Position numbers and translations under genes: made by a program
The notes under the pieces: generated by a model
Databases searched by the model: none
Told to the model about the DNA's origin: nothing
Seen by the model: only the letters and a program-made list of their open reading frames with translations
Assembly (NCBI GenBank): GCA_002245135.1
Contig: NGBS01000356.1
Location: 1-34,932, forward strand
Length of the DNA: 34,932 nucleotides
Origin: Proteromonas lacertae
Taxonomy: Eukaryota; Sar; Bigyra; Opalinata; Proteromonadidae
Direction of reading: 5' to 3'
Shown: in pieces, positions 1 to 12,015 of the stretch
Layout of the letters: every line of letters begins with the position of its first letter
Numbering within the stretch: position 1 is the first letter of the stretch

Positions 1-3000
1 TCCATTGCAAAACCCAGTCAACACTTTGAGTCAAAGTTCATTTAGGCCTATACTGCTAGACCACCTGTACAGATAGTGCAGAACCCACAGTACCAAACAC
101 CACTGAGAAGACCAACCATCCAAGCTGAGCCACCTCCATCACCCAAAGTTCGTAGAGTGAGCGCTGAACAATTTCAACGATATTTAGAAGATGATGAAAT
201 TCCAGAGTCTCCACATCAAATTGCACCACCTGTGTCAGATATACCAGAGACACATCCTCAAGCACCAAATGTGAGTAATGAGACCAAAGAAGAAATGAAA
301 GATACATTGGAGGCATTAGATGTGTTAGAAAATCATCCTCAACAAATAAGAAGATTACCTATACCGCAGAGAAGAGAATTGATGGAGAATGTAGAAAGAT
401 CATCCAAAATGTACAGTATGTCAATACCTGTCAAATTTGGTAAAGAAAAATTTGAAATTGCAAAATCACCAGAAAGAGTGTTTGAAGAGTTAACTGGATA
501 TACAAGAGATAGAAATAAGCAACAACAGCAAGAAGAAGAAGAACAACAGTCAATTCCAGAGTGTATGGTAAAAATTAGAAATTTCATAGATTACTTTGGT
601 TATGCAAAAATTTATTTTACTTTCAAAGTAGCTTATATCTCAGCAGATGTAATAGAAACTGCAGAATCTGAAGAAACTATGACAAACTGGAAGAGTTTTT
701 TGACACTGATATTGTTAAATTTGTACTAAAAGGTGATTTAGGTGGTGTATTACCAGAAAAATTATATAATCATTTGTATGACAATATGGGTGAGATATTC
801 AATACTCAAAAATCAGATTTTAAGATTTAGATGGATTAATGAAGTAGTAATTAATTTAGCTCGTTCTATTGTCACAGCTGGTTGGGCTGCTACAATGATA
901 GTGAAATTGAGAATATAGAGTTACCAGAAGAGTTAGTAAATAAAAAATGCATAATACAATTGAAATTCAGTAAAGCCAGTTGGTAGACAAAATATATGTT
1001 TTCTATATGCAGTAGCTGCATCAATTCACCTATATGGAATTTTCTAAGTAATAGAATATAGAACACAGTATTATAAGCATTATGTACAATCATATAACAC
1101 TGATTACTTGGAATTTCCATTAGATCCGATAAATTAGCAAAAATGCTATACGTCAATTTGAGAAAAATAAACAAAATCACTCTTAACATATTTACAGTAG
1201 ATTTTGATGAAAGCTATACCATTATATGTCACTCAGATAGATAAATTCAAAAATTGGCCTCATGCCAATGTATTGTTCTATGGAAATCATTTCTACCCTA
1301 TTACCAACTTAAATGCATTTTTACTTACCATTGAAACAAAAGTGTAGTAATTATGTAGAAAGATGTCCATATTGCTTCTGTAGATTATTCAGTGATAAAT
1401 CATTCCAATATCATCAAAAACATAAACTGTCAAGTATGCAAACAACAGAGGTATTATCAGAGAGTTCCCAGATCCTGAAACAATGATTAGCTTCAAAAAT
1501 TATAAGTTTATGCAAATGATGCCAGTGGTACTATACTGGGACACTGAGACATACCAAGAAGATTTACCATCAAATACAGTTATCAAAAATGCAAAAGGTG
1601 CATACAAGAAACATGTTCATGAGCAGCTGGTGCATACACATCAGTTCTCAGTATCCAGGCCACAATTCCAGAAAAAACATACTTTGATGAATTAAAACCA
1701 GGTGAAGATCCATCAGTGTTAGAAACAAGATTAGTTAACAAATTCTTAGAGATTCAAGATAATATAATGAAAATATATGAAGACAAGATAGCACATCCAC
1801 AAAAGATGTGGGGATATATTGAATCAGATGATGCGAATAAAGAATGTGCATATTGTCATAAGCAATTTATCAGTAAAGATAAAGATTTGAGACCTGTTAA
1901 GCACCATGACCACTTCACTGGTCAATACATAGCAACTCTATGTAATAAGTGTAACTGGCACTGTGATTTAAGAAATATGTATATTCCAGTGTTGGCACAT
2001 AATAGCAAAAATTACGACAATAATTTAATTATCAGAGCTCTAGCCAAAAAGACAAAGAATATGAAGCACAGTGGGTTTTGGGAGAACATGAACACTATAC
2101 AGGATGCAGATTTGCCAGAAATTGAAATTCAAGAATCAAACCAGAATCAAGCCGATATTCCAATTCCTGATATGATATCCAACTATAATGCTAGCATAGA
2201 AGAAGAAAAGAAAGATGGAAGAGCAACAAGCACTGATTAACAACTATAATGCTGACACTGAAACAGATAGTGACATTGAAGAATGTGATACTCCAAGAAG
2301 TATGGATCCTACTGTTACAATAATAAATGTTGATCCACTATTGAAAACAATGATGAAGAAGCATTCCATATGTTACATGAAATGATACATAGAGATAATG
2401 TTGTAAATGTATCACCCACATTGTCACCATTAGATGATAGTTCATCAGTATCACCACCTATATTACCTCAGCAACCTGAACCAAGACCTAAACCTAAGAA
2501 AAAGAGATATCGATCAAAACTATCCGTTTTAATGAAAACTGATAACAAATTCTTGATGATAAAATTCATGAAGTTAAGATTCATAGACAGTTGCCAGTTC
2601 ATGCCAGCATCATTAGATAGTTTAGTAAAGTCATTAAAAGTAGAAGCAAATGAACACTCAAATAAAAAATATTTATTCAAACCAGTATATGACTTTGTTA
2701 CTGACAGAGAACAATTCATCTATCAAAAATTGACCAGTAGTGGATGGTCAGTGGAAGATTTCATAGATAAGTGGGGATTAGAGAAGGGACACTTCCCATA
2801 TGAATATTGTGATAGTTTAGGACAAATATTATAAAACTAGCCGTTTACCTAAAAAAGAAGATTTTGCTTCAAAATTAAAACAGAGTGATAATATAACAAA
2901 TATAGAGTATGCATCATGCTGTGAGTTGTGGGATGTCATTCAGTGTAAAGATTTAATGGATTATAATAAATTTTATTTAGGCCATGGATGTTCTCACTTT

Positions 3001-4796
3001 ATCCTCAGTATTTGATCACTTCAGAAAAGTTGTTTTTAAAAACTTTGATTTAGACCCTTGTTGGCACTTATCATCACCTGGTTTGTCATGGAGTGTGTTT
3101 TTGAAATATTGTCCAGTAGAGATAGAGTTGATTAGTGACCAAGATAAATACGATTTTTATTCACAGTGGTTTAATAGGTGGTATATCTATGGTTGGTTCG
3201 AGTCGTTTAGAAGAAGCACATAATCACTATATGGACCCACCCTATATAGTAGAACATCCTCCTCAGATAGAATCATATATTTGCTATGTTGACTATAATT
3301 CACTATATCCAAGTACAATGGCTACAATGAAACTACCATATGCTGATTTCAAGTGGGAAGAAGGAAATGAGCAGGAATTGATGGATATGTATTACAGTCA
3401 AATATATAACATTAAAACATATGAAGAAATGATTAGTGACAAAGAAAAGCATGTAAATGATGAATGGGATAATAAAGACTCCAGAGGTTATATATTAGAG
3501 GTGGATATCGAACCTCCTTCAAACATTCACAAATTCGATGAATATCCATTATTACCTGAAAAGAAGTGTATAAAGTACGAAAACTTATCACAGTTACAAC
3601 AGAGTTGGGCTATGGAGCTTGGATTGGTGAATAAGAAAAAACAGCTTAAAAGCAACACACCTAGAATTATATTGGATTTATCAAGAAAACCAAAATATGT
3701 TGTACACTATCAATATTTGAATTTCTGTGTATCATTAGGTTATAAAATAACAAAAATACATCGTATCATATCCTTCAAAGAATATCACTTCTGTTTTGAT
3801 TTTGTGATGAAGTGTCACTTGTTACGTAGAGAAGCCAAGCAACACAAGAGAGAAGCAGAAGCAGATACATTCAAATTGTTACTCAATTCAGCCTATGGAA
3901 AAATGTGTGAAAATACCGAAAATCGATGTCGATCAAAATTAGTCAATAATGAAGAAGATTTCTTAAAGTGTTCCAGCAATCCTTATTTCTGTGGATTTGT
4001 TAGTATAGATGGTTGTGATTTAAGAATTTGCAAATTTAAAAAATATAAGTGTCAGGTTAACAAACCAAGTTATATAGGAATGTGTATATTATTTGAAAGC
4101 AAGCATTTAATGAGTAAATTCTGGTATGGTACTTTGTATAGAAAATATGGATCAAGCCTCAAGCTTTTAATGACAGATACAGATAGCTTCATATTCAAGG
4201 TATTTACAAAGGATATATATGAAGATATTATGAAGGACCCATCATTTGAAGGTAGAATGGATACTGGTAATATTAATTGTGATTTTTTAAAATCCAAAGG
4301 TATTAGATATACAAACTCACATAGAACTTCAGAATTGAATTTGATGAAATTAGAAGAAAATAAGAATGGTTTGTATACAATTACAAGATTTTGTGGTTTG
4401 AAAGCAAAAATGTATGCATATGAAAAGCAAAGGATAGATGGAACAAATTCATTGTTGTTAAGTGATTCCAGAGCCAAAGGTGTGACTAAAGGATTTCGAT
4501 TACAAACATGTGATTTCAAATATTATTATGATATTCTCACTGAGTCTAAAAAAGTATATGTAGAGCAATTCTCATTCAGAACAGCACGTCAGTGTATTTA
4601 TACAGTCCGTATGAATAAGTTAGCATTTACGATTTTCGATGTGAAAAGAAAATATATTGATGTTTATCACTCAGAGCCATATAATAATGTTATAAAAAAT
4701 ATTGAAGAAGAGAAGAAGGATGATGATGCTGTAGTTCCCTTATATAAAATAAAAAACTCATTTCTAATTAATTGTGTTTATTTTTGTAACGGATAA
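1..4796 (+). pseudogene. Protein-primed family B DNA polymerase remnant, element A
   Basis: This is a decayed polymerase gene that would replicate the linear element DNA by protein priming. Recognisable parts from left to right are a proline- and glutamine-rich N-terminal region, a Polinton-type N-terminal domain with a zinc-binding motif, an exonuclease domain (WDTE near 1540; a CxxC zinc cluster then NSKNYDNN near 1850-2030), the conserved IDSCQFMPASLDSL block near 2585, and the palm domain. The palm carries motif A DYNSLYPS (about 3290), motif B NSAYGKM (about 3885) and motif C TDTDSF (about 4175). The minus-strand copy at 18302-23205 gives the same domain order. The reading is broken in several places, and the N-terminal side is the more eroded part. 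It lies just upstream of the integrase in the same direction. Confidence 0.9.
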
Positions 4797-4843
4797 ATTT
4801 TTAAAATTATTCCAATTCTTAAATCTTTTTCTTAACTCATCCT

Positions 4844-5116
4844 ATGGCACGTACTAAGACCACATATCGCGTTGGTGGGTATAATTGATTTTTTATAAGT
4901 CTATAGATTTCATCCTAAACATCGCAGAAGCAACATTCATCAATCGATTCAATGTGCACCAGCACCAACGCCCAAAAAACCAATACAAATCAAGTTGGGT
5001 CCATGTTTCAAAGAAATCAATGAATATCTGCATAAAACATATAATGATTCAATTAGATGGTGTTTTAAAATAAATAACGAAAATCTTAGTACTATCACCT
5101 ATAATTTCTTAAAGTA
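4844..5116 (+). pseudogene. Small basic gene remnant between polymerase and integrase of element A
   Basis: The 380 bases between polymerase and integrase hold traces of one small gene. It starts at an ATG with residues MARTKTTYRVGG, and a later stretch reads like protein (KKPIQIKLGPCFKEINEYL, then NNENLSTITYNFLK before a stop). The first residues resemble a histone H3 tail (MARTKQTARKSTGG), which may be chance in so short a match. The piece is broken, and no family could be assigned. Element B has no equivalent: its polymerase and integrase are only about 110 bases apart. The gene could therefore be an accessory of A or part of an older insertion. Confidence 0.4.
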
Positions 5117-5177
5117 GCTTAATACTAATGATATTAATGAATTTCATCATTATTCTTGTTTTGTGTTTTTGGTCTAT

Positions 5178-6467
5178 ATGTCTAGCACTAATACTTATGA
5201 TCCACATTTATATAGCAACTATAACATCCAAACTCCTTATCCAATTAAACAGGCTCCTACAAACGGGAACTTATCACTTGCAGCATATATTAACAATGGA
5301 GCACCGAATATACAGATTGCACCAAGAGAAGCTTCGTATGATGACCAAATGGCAGGACAAATTGCCCAATATAGAGAACAACTAGATGAACTTTATAAAA
5401 AATATTATTATTTAAAAGATGATGAATTTGTGAAAATGACCCAACAAGTGAAAAACCTCAATGATACACCACCACCACCAGATGTTGTTAGGGAATATCT
5501 AAGGAGACAAGTTGGAAAGCAAGTAGTTGATTTCAAGTACAAAAAAAATAATCCGTTCGCTACTATCAAAAAGCCTGGGTATTTCCAAATGGACTTGGTA
5601 TTTTTCTTGCCTAATTTTCCTCACTTGTATTTAATTGAATTAAACTCTAGAAAAGTATGGGTTACACCAGTTGCTGGTAAAAGAGGTGAATATGATATAA
5701 TGCCTGCATTTTTAAATTGGTACTATGAGTATGATAATTATGGTAACAAAACGCATAAAAATGTGGTAAGTATTTTGTCAGATCAAGAAAGTGGTTTTTA
5801 TAATGTTTTTAAATTTTGTCAAGAAGAAGGTATACAATACTATATGAAAGAGACCAGTGAGCATAAGGTAGAGTCACTATTGGATAGGTCAGTCAGTGTG
5901 ATAAAAAAATTATTGTACAAACACTTGGTAGATATTGGTTTTGAAGCACCTGAATATGTAGCTGATATTGACCGTGGAGATAAACATGTACCTAAAGATC
6001 CAAACTATATAATAAAGTTTAATCAAATAATACAAGAAGTGGTAAATGACTATAACAATAAACCATTACCAGGAATCAAAGGATATACACCAAATGAGGT
6101 ATTTCATAGTCCTGAATTGAAAAAGCAAATATTACAGAAGTCAATAAACTATAATTTGAAAAATTTTGAAAAACTTGAAAAAAGTGATCAAAATTTCGAA
6201 GTTGGTGACTTGGTGAGATTTAAGGAGCGAAGACGTAAAATGGATAAGAATATATACTGGTCAGATCATGTATACAAAATAATTAAAAAAAATAGATATT
6301 CGTATTGTTTAGGAGATCAAGATGGTAGAGAGATACCAGATTTTTCACTTATTCATTTTAAGCACTATGAGTTGCAGTTAGTGAAAAAAGATGAAGCACG
6401 AGATACTTGGTTCAGAAGAATATTACAAAGACCCAGAATTAGAAAAGATGATAAATCGATAGTATAA
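5178..6467 (+). CDS. Polinton-type integrase (DDE/RNase H fold), element A
   Basis: This frame of about 429 residues looks whole. The ATG at 5178 is the first in frame and gives MSSTNTYDPH. An N-terminal variable region is followed by a helical segment (LDELYKKYYYL) and VVREYLRR, then the catalytic core. The core has Asp in GYFQMDLVFF, Asp in SILSDQESGF and the segment SEHKVESLLDRSVSVIKK, then the NDYNNKPLPG and YTPNEVF block. A C-terminal SH3/chromo-like DNA-binding domain (VGDLVRFKERRR, YWSDHVYKII, HYELQLV) closes the protein. In Polintons this enzyme inserts the linear DNA into host chromosomes. It follows the polymerase on the same strand and meets the protease gene tail to tail, about 33 bases apart. 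By eye it shares well over half its core residues with the integrase at 16898-18190. Confidence 0.9.
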   Translation: MSSTNTYDPHLYSNYNIQTPYPIKQAPTNGNLSLAAYINNGAPNIQIAPREASYDDQMAGQIAQYREQLDELYKKYYYLKDDEFVKMTQQVKNLNDTPPPPDVVREYLRRQVGKQVVDFKYKKNNPFATIKKPGYFQMDLVFFLPNFPHLYLIELNSRKVWVTPVAGKRGEYDIMPAFLNWYYEYDNYGNKTHKNVVSILSDQESGFYNVFKFCQEEGIQYYMKETSEHKVESLLDRSVSVIKKLLYKHLVDIGFEAPEYVADIDRGDKHVPKDPNYIIKFNQIIQEVVNDYNNKPLPGIKGYTPNEVFHSPELKKQILQKSINYNLKNFEKLEKSDQNFEVGDLVRFKERRRKMDKNIYWSDHVYKIIKKNRYSYCLGDQDGREIPDFSLIHFKHYELQLVKKDEARDTWFRRILQRPRIRKDDKSIV

Positions 6468-6500
6468 CACCAAAAAAAAAATAAAACGAATATATTTTTT

Positions 6501-9500
6501 TTATATTAAACCAAATTGTTTTTTCATTAACCTAATTTTTGCTTCACCTACTATTGTATTAAAATCAGTTGCCTTCTTGAAACTACACTGATCTCTTAAA
6601 ATATTTTTCAAAAAATTAATAGCAAAAAATCCACAGTTGGCAGTATTTGAATTTTGATTCTGTACTCCATTGATTTTAAGTTCATACTTTTCATTATGAT
6701 ACTTTTTGAATTTTTTCAAACTTTTTTGAATTTTTCTAAGTGTTGAGGATCTTCACCAAATGAATCATAGTACAGGAATTGTTTTTTGATATTGTCAACT
6801 ACTAAAGCCACCCAGTGGCCAATTTCATTTGGATTAGCATGAGTGGTGAGTGTATTGATTATGATTCCCCATTGATTCTTCTTTTTGGGTATAGGAAGTA
6901 CAAGCTCGTCCCAGCAGAACACTCCCATGAACTTTCCATGAAAATTATTGAACTCATTTTTTACAATTAATTCTATATCAAAGTTCGATAAGGCATCTGA
7001 AGTAATACTGTTATATAAAATCTTCCTACGTGAAATTAATTTTTTATTCCCATTACCTCTTTGAAACCAATTTAAAGCTTGATTAACTTGTTTTAATTGA
7101 TCTAAGTTACTCACTGCTCTACCAAAATTAGTGAATGAACTTGGAATTGACTGTTGTTGTTTTGGAACGTAGTTAGCAAATTGTATTCTATTCTTATGTT
7201 TATGTCCTTCTGGCTTCAGGAAGTTTAATAAACCACCTGCATCCAACAAACCAATGACTCCAGTGAGTGCTGTCATCACTGTTGCTACACTAGCAACTGT
7301 CTGTACTGTACCTGTTGGATCCTGTGCTAACACTTCTGGAGCAGCTTTCAATATCGAACCTGAACTAACATTACTTAAATTAGGAGGTGACATACCAGTA
7401 AACCTAAACAAAAATGGCACTGCTTGAAACAAATGTCTGATATAGGGATGTTTATTGAACAAAAATGATGTACCAAAATTATATATTAAATCTATCGGTA
7501 ACCAAGAGTTTTGTAATGCTTTTGGTAACATAGCCTTCACTTTATCTGAATTACCATAATATAAGTCAGTGATAGCAGGTAAACGACCACCTGACAACAT
7601 ACGAATAATTTCGTAATAATCATACACGAAGTACCACATTACATACAGGAAGCCTGTCATTGGCAATTTTGCCTTCTTCCATAACCAAAAAGCCAAACAT
7701 GAAAGTAATATTGTACGTACATATTTCATTACATGATCTACTTCAAACATTTGAGGAGTAACTCCACCTACTAAATAATCTTTGAATGTATAATATATCT
7801 GAGGAAATATCCTAAACAAATTTTCTACACACAACAACAAGTTACCTACAAAACCTGTATAATCAGTTTCCTTCAAAGAGTCCAGTGCCTTCTGAAATTG
7901 TGAATTTTCAAATTTTGCCCATGATGAACATGCTGTTTTCAACAAACCAAATGCTATTGATACTTTTTCTGGATTAGAAGCTGCCATCCAATCTTCAGGA
8001 AGTTCATGAGCAAATTTCTCTCTATTATAATCAAAATTAATGAAATCTCTACTATTTTGTGAAGCTACTTCATTAAGCATTCTATAATAATCTTCATTTA
8101 TTGGTGAACATTCACCTTGACCTATATCTGGAACTTTTGACATAATGTCTGGATTCTCTGTAGCAAATTTAAAAAAGAGTGATTGGTCTTTTATTTGATC
8201 ATCATTCATTACTCTACCCATTTTTTGATTATTTAATGCAATATATTCTTTAACTTTTTCAGCATCGAGATTAGATGGATCAGAATAAGCATGTATTTTA
8301 CTAACACCATCTGCTAATTCATTTTGCAAGTACTCTTGTTGCAGTAATAGCTTATTATAATATTCATCCATTTCCTTATTATTTCCCATAACATAGTCCC
8401 ATCCTTTAGATAATATATTATTTTTATAGTTTTTATATGCTTGTAGTTCAGGATTCATTTCAATTGCTTGCTGTAATGACTTATAACCTTGTAATTGAGG
8501 AAATCTTTTATATAAATCATCTGTTATTTTATTCACTCCATTATCATATGCCATAACATCTTGTTCTGTAACACCTTTAGGCCAATTTAAAATATATTCT
8601 CTTGGCATTGATGTATCTAATTGAGCTAATGCTGGAGTACCTCTTAAATTACCTTTCTTATGTGCTGGATCTCTCATATCATATAAATCAATGTGATAAT
8701 TATTAGGTAATTGTTGAGCATAGTTATTTGTAATTTGATATTGAATCTCTCTTCTAGCTTGCCTACTTAAGCCAGGTGCAAACAACTTATCATAATTCCA
8801 ATTATAATTGTAGCCAACAGGCTTTTCTGGTATATATCGCTGAACATTAGTTGGTAATTGAGTTGCTAAAGAGATAGGCATATTACCTTCATCTACAGTT
8901 TGTCTTGGATTGGGTACAACAAAGTGTTCATTAGGTTTTACTGTTGTTCCCATATTTAGTTGTACCATACCTCCTAAAACGTTAGTAGCCAAGCGATGCC
9001 TCCGTGGAATTGATTCTAATTTGAATTTATTCTTTCTATCATGTTTTCTATGCTTTTTGAAATGAACATGTTTTCTATGTTTTCTACCATAACCAAAGAA
9101 TCCTTTCTTAGGTAGTTCATCAATTACACTATTTGGATCATTACCTAATTCAGTTATATATGTTTTCAAATTATCTATTGCAGATGCTGCATTACTAAAT
9201 TTAACTATATAATAATCTAAGTAATTTACAAACATTTGCATATTACCAGCTTTACTACTCCAAGTTGAGTAATCACCATAACTAAAACTAAATGCTTTCA
9301 TCAATTGTTGTAAGTTATTATTTTGAACTAATATTTTTATACTTTCATAATTTTGACTACATGCATTTATAAAGGGTTCTAATTTTTTCATCATATCTTG
9401 AATAGTATTATCTTCTTTTTGTTGAGGTGTTGGTGCTATATATTTTCCAACGACTGGCAGTGCTCCTGCCGCTGTGGTGGCAGCAGCACCTGCCATGGCG

Positions 9501-10810
9501 AGGTAGTTTCCAGCATTTGAACTTTGGTTATCTGAAGTGGGCAAACCTGAATTTATTGTATATGAATTATCATAACTGGGGGCAGTTGTATTACTATTAG
9601 TTGTATTAACATAACTGGGAGCAGTTGTTGTACCAGGAGTTTGAATACTAGAAGTGGCCGGCTGGGTCGTGGAGTTTGGAGCTGACATATTCTGACTAAG
9701 TGTAGTAGCACTTGCACCAAATATACCTTTGAACCAATTATATACATTGGTAAAAGAATTAGCAACAAAATCCCATATACCTTTGAAACAATTATTGATC
9801 CATGAAAACATATCAACAGGTGGTTTTTTCATCCAATAATTGTATGCCATACTAACAAAATTAGGTGTTAATAAAGACACATATGAAGCTGCTTGAACCC
9901 ATCCTTTTGATAAACCAAACATCCATTCCATAACTCCACTCCATCCAATACCCATATTTACTATATACTTTAAAATCTGCCCTGTAACTGAATTTTGGAA
10001 TAATATATCAAAAACAGATGAAATAGAACCAAGTGTCATAGTACACAAACAGAACTTTATTCCGAATTTGATCCAATCATAAGTTGGACTACCTGCAAAG
10101 AATTGATCTATTTTTTCAAATAATGATTTCTTTTGGTTATCATTCATGCTAGCAATTTTTCGTTTATATTCTGCATTCTCTGCTTTGATTATTTCATTCT
10201 GTTGTTGCAATTCATATTCATGATTTTGTTGTGTAGTACCTGCATTATTGTTCCACTTTGGATCACCTTGGTATGAATTCATATTATATTGAGAACCCCA
10301 TTGAGTTAAAGGCTGTCCTTCTATTTGTTTTAAAAATGGATTTTGATATTCATAAGTTAAATTTTCTGGTTGTGCATAATAATCAGAATATGGTTTATTG
10401 TACTTTCCAATGTTCTTATAATATCTGCCGTATTGATCTGTTATTCCGCTTAAATATAATTTGTACTTCATCTCGTCAGTCATGAAATTGTTTTTTGTTG
10501 CATCTGTATTTGGATTGACTGGTTTATTCAAATCCTCTATATCATCCTCATTTCCAATAGTATCATAAAATTTATTTGAATTAGGATCATAGATGTCAAC
10601 TCCATAAGTGGCATTACCTTTATCAACGTTGGATGTTGGATTTGCAAGGTGTGATAGATTGAGCTTGATTTTTTTATTATTCTTGACCTTATCATAGATG
10701 ATCTTTTTTAATTTTCTTTTTAAAGCCGTATGATATATAGATGGATTCTCAAAATCATGTGGATTCTCTTGAAACTCTTTTTGATGATTATGTTTTCGTT
10801 TTGTACCCAT
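6501..10810 (-). pseudogene. Large virion polyprotein-like gene with membrane segments and C-terminal adenain-like protease
   Basis: One very long gene, nearly whole with about one apparent break; the main open part has 1364 residues and an ATG at 10810. Regions, by residue: a basic N-terminus (1-50, KRKHNHQKEF), a Q/N-rich linker (150-210), hydrophobic membrane-like segments (about 247-325), a Ser/Thr/Pro-rich mucin-like linker (365-430), an Ala-rich hydrophobic stretch (435-455), a very basic patch (572-597, GYGRKHRKH), a long helical middle, a second strongly hydrophobic stretch (about 1030-1068), and a C-terminal cysteine protease. Protease motifs visible are FMGVFCWDEL, GHWVAL, YYDSFG and the active-site NCGFFAIN, matching adenain/Ulp1-like proteases of Polintons, which cut capsid precursors. 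In known Polintons the protease is a separate protein of about 200 residues, so the fusion to a membrane polyprotein is unusual. No jelly-roll capsid signature was recognised. Confidence 0.7.
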
Positions 10811-10863
10811 TTATATATAAAAAAGTAGAAACAGTACTATTAAAAATATAGCCGTTATTGATA

Positions 10864-11385
10864 TTATGATAAGTATTCATTTTGTAATTCTTCTATAAGT
10901 TTATCAGCATCTTCTTCAGTCATATTAGGATAGTCATTCTTCATTTTAAGTAACTTTTCAATATATTCATTACTCTTATTAAATATCACTTCCTCATCGT
11001 CTGCATCATCGTAATCCATAGCTCCTAATTTCTGGTATTGAAAAAACTGTTTTAAATTATTTTGATCTTCAGGTGGTATATCAGACATCATTTTTTGTAA
11101 CTCTTCCTTGGAAATTTGTTTAGTTAATTCTGTAATTTCTTCTAATGCACTATCATCTAATTTCTGATCTTCTTTTGCTGTTCTCCACAATTCTCTTATT
11201 TCTTTTTGTTCTTCCGGTGTAAAATCAACTAACATTTTTTCTAATTCCTCTTTAGATATGTTTGCTGTAATTAATTTCTTAACATTATCAACTAAAAATT
11301 CATCATCATATGTGAAACCTTTAGTATCAGTAGACGGCTGTACTTTAACATCTGTTTCTGCTTTTGGAGTAATCAATTTATTCAT
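10864..11385 (-). CDS. Acidic helical protein of unknown function
   Basis: A 173-residue open frame starting MNKLITPKAETD. It is strongly acidic and predicted mainly helical. It carries two related segments, ISKEELEKMLVDFTPEEQ and ISKEELQKMMSDIPPEDQ, about 50 residues apart, so it contains an internal duplication of a roughly 25-residue helix-turn-helix-like unit. A conserved 'EELxKM' core and a 'PE(E/D)Q' end mark each copy. No enzyme motif, signal peptide or membrane segment is visible. It lies between the large polyprotein gene and the gene at 11404 with short A+T-rich spacers, all in one direction, which suggests co-expression with virion genes. A minor virion or scaffold role is possible but not shown. 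Confidence 0.65.
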   Translation of the reverse strand: MNKLITPKAETDVKVQPSTDTKGFTYDDEFLVDNVKKLITANISKEELEKMLVDFTPEEQKEIRELWRTAKEDQKLDDSALEEITELTKQISKEELQKMMSDIPPEDQNNLKQFFQYQKLGAMDYDDADDEEVIFNKSNEYIEKLLKMKNDYPNMTEEDADKLIEELQNEYLS

Positions 11386-11403
11386 TCTCTACTATATTAT
11401 AAA

Positions 11404-11946
11404 TTAAATTAGTGTATATACCATTTGTTGCATTTGAGACATTTTTATTTGGTTTAAAGGATCACTCATATACTGACCCATTTGCTCTTTTACTTTAGCA
11501 CTAGCTTTTGCCATTTCAAAGTAGTTTGGTCTATTCATATTGACATATATGTTCGAGCCAAATAAATGTTGATCATCTTGTTCTCTCAATGTTTGAGCAA
11601 TAGGATTAGCCATTGAATTACCTTCATGTAGTGATGTGGATAACATAGCATCTATTGCATTCTGTCTCTCTAAAAATTTTTGTTCATCATTCAATTTACG
11701 AATGTCATTTGGATTAGGAGGTGCATCTTTAGAATTCATTTTGCTGATCTCATCTTTTAACTCATCAATACGCCTATCTCTCATACCCACCAATTCTTTC
11801 GCATTTTCCCTATAAAAATTATTATATAAAGATTGATAGTATTTATCGTGTCCTTTGAAACTATGCTTCTTTTTCTTCTTCTGTTTGCCTTTTCCTTTAA
11901 TCCGCTGAACAACAGCAAGCAATAGTTTTCTATTTAATTTTTTCAT
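11404..11946 (-). CDS. Basic N-terminus protein of unknown function, virion block
   Basis: 180 residues starting MKKLNRKLLLAVVQRIKG. The first 30 residues are an amphipathic, very basic segment (GKGKQKKKKKHSFKGHDKYY), followed by a charged helical middle (ELVGMRDRRIDELKDEISKM) and a methionine/glutamine-rich C-terminus (QIKMSQMQQMVYTLI). No known domain was recognised. The ATG is the first in frame and the gene is only 18 bases from the start of the next gene downstream. The basic N-terminus and location among pVI-like genes fit a DNA-binding core or minor capsid protein. That is inferred from context only. Confidence 0.65.
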   Translation of the reverse strand: MKKLNRKLLLAVVQRIKGKGKQKKKKKHSFKGHDKYYQSLYNNFYRENAKELVGMRDRRIDELKDEISKMNSKDAPPNPNDIRKLNDEQKFLERQNAIDAMLSTSLHEGNSMANPIAQTLREQDDQHLFGSNIYVNMNRPNYFEMAKASAKVKEQMGQYMSDPLNQIKMSQMQQMVYTLI

Positions 11947-12015
11947 AGAGTGGTAAGTTTAACAAAAAGAATATATGAAATATAATAGTTATGAGTATTA
12001 TTAGTATTATTATTA

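Noticed and set aside
56-316. Open frame on minus opposite the polymerase N-terminal remnant
   Set aside because: Shadow of the coding strand; biased composition and no start context.
339-587. Cys-rich minus frame
   Set aside because: The Cys/Ser run is only the complement of the CAA/GAA (Gln/Glu) repeats of the polymerase remnant.
9553-9816. Second minus frame inside the large polyprotein gene
   Set aside because: Overlaps a long coding frame in the Ser/Thr-rich linker; Leu/Pro-rich composition is a frame artefact.
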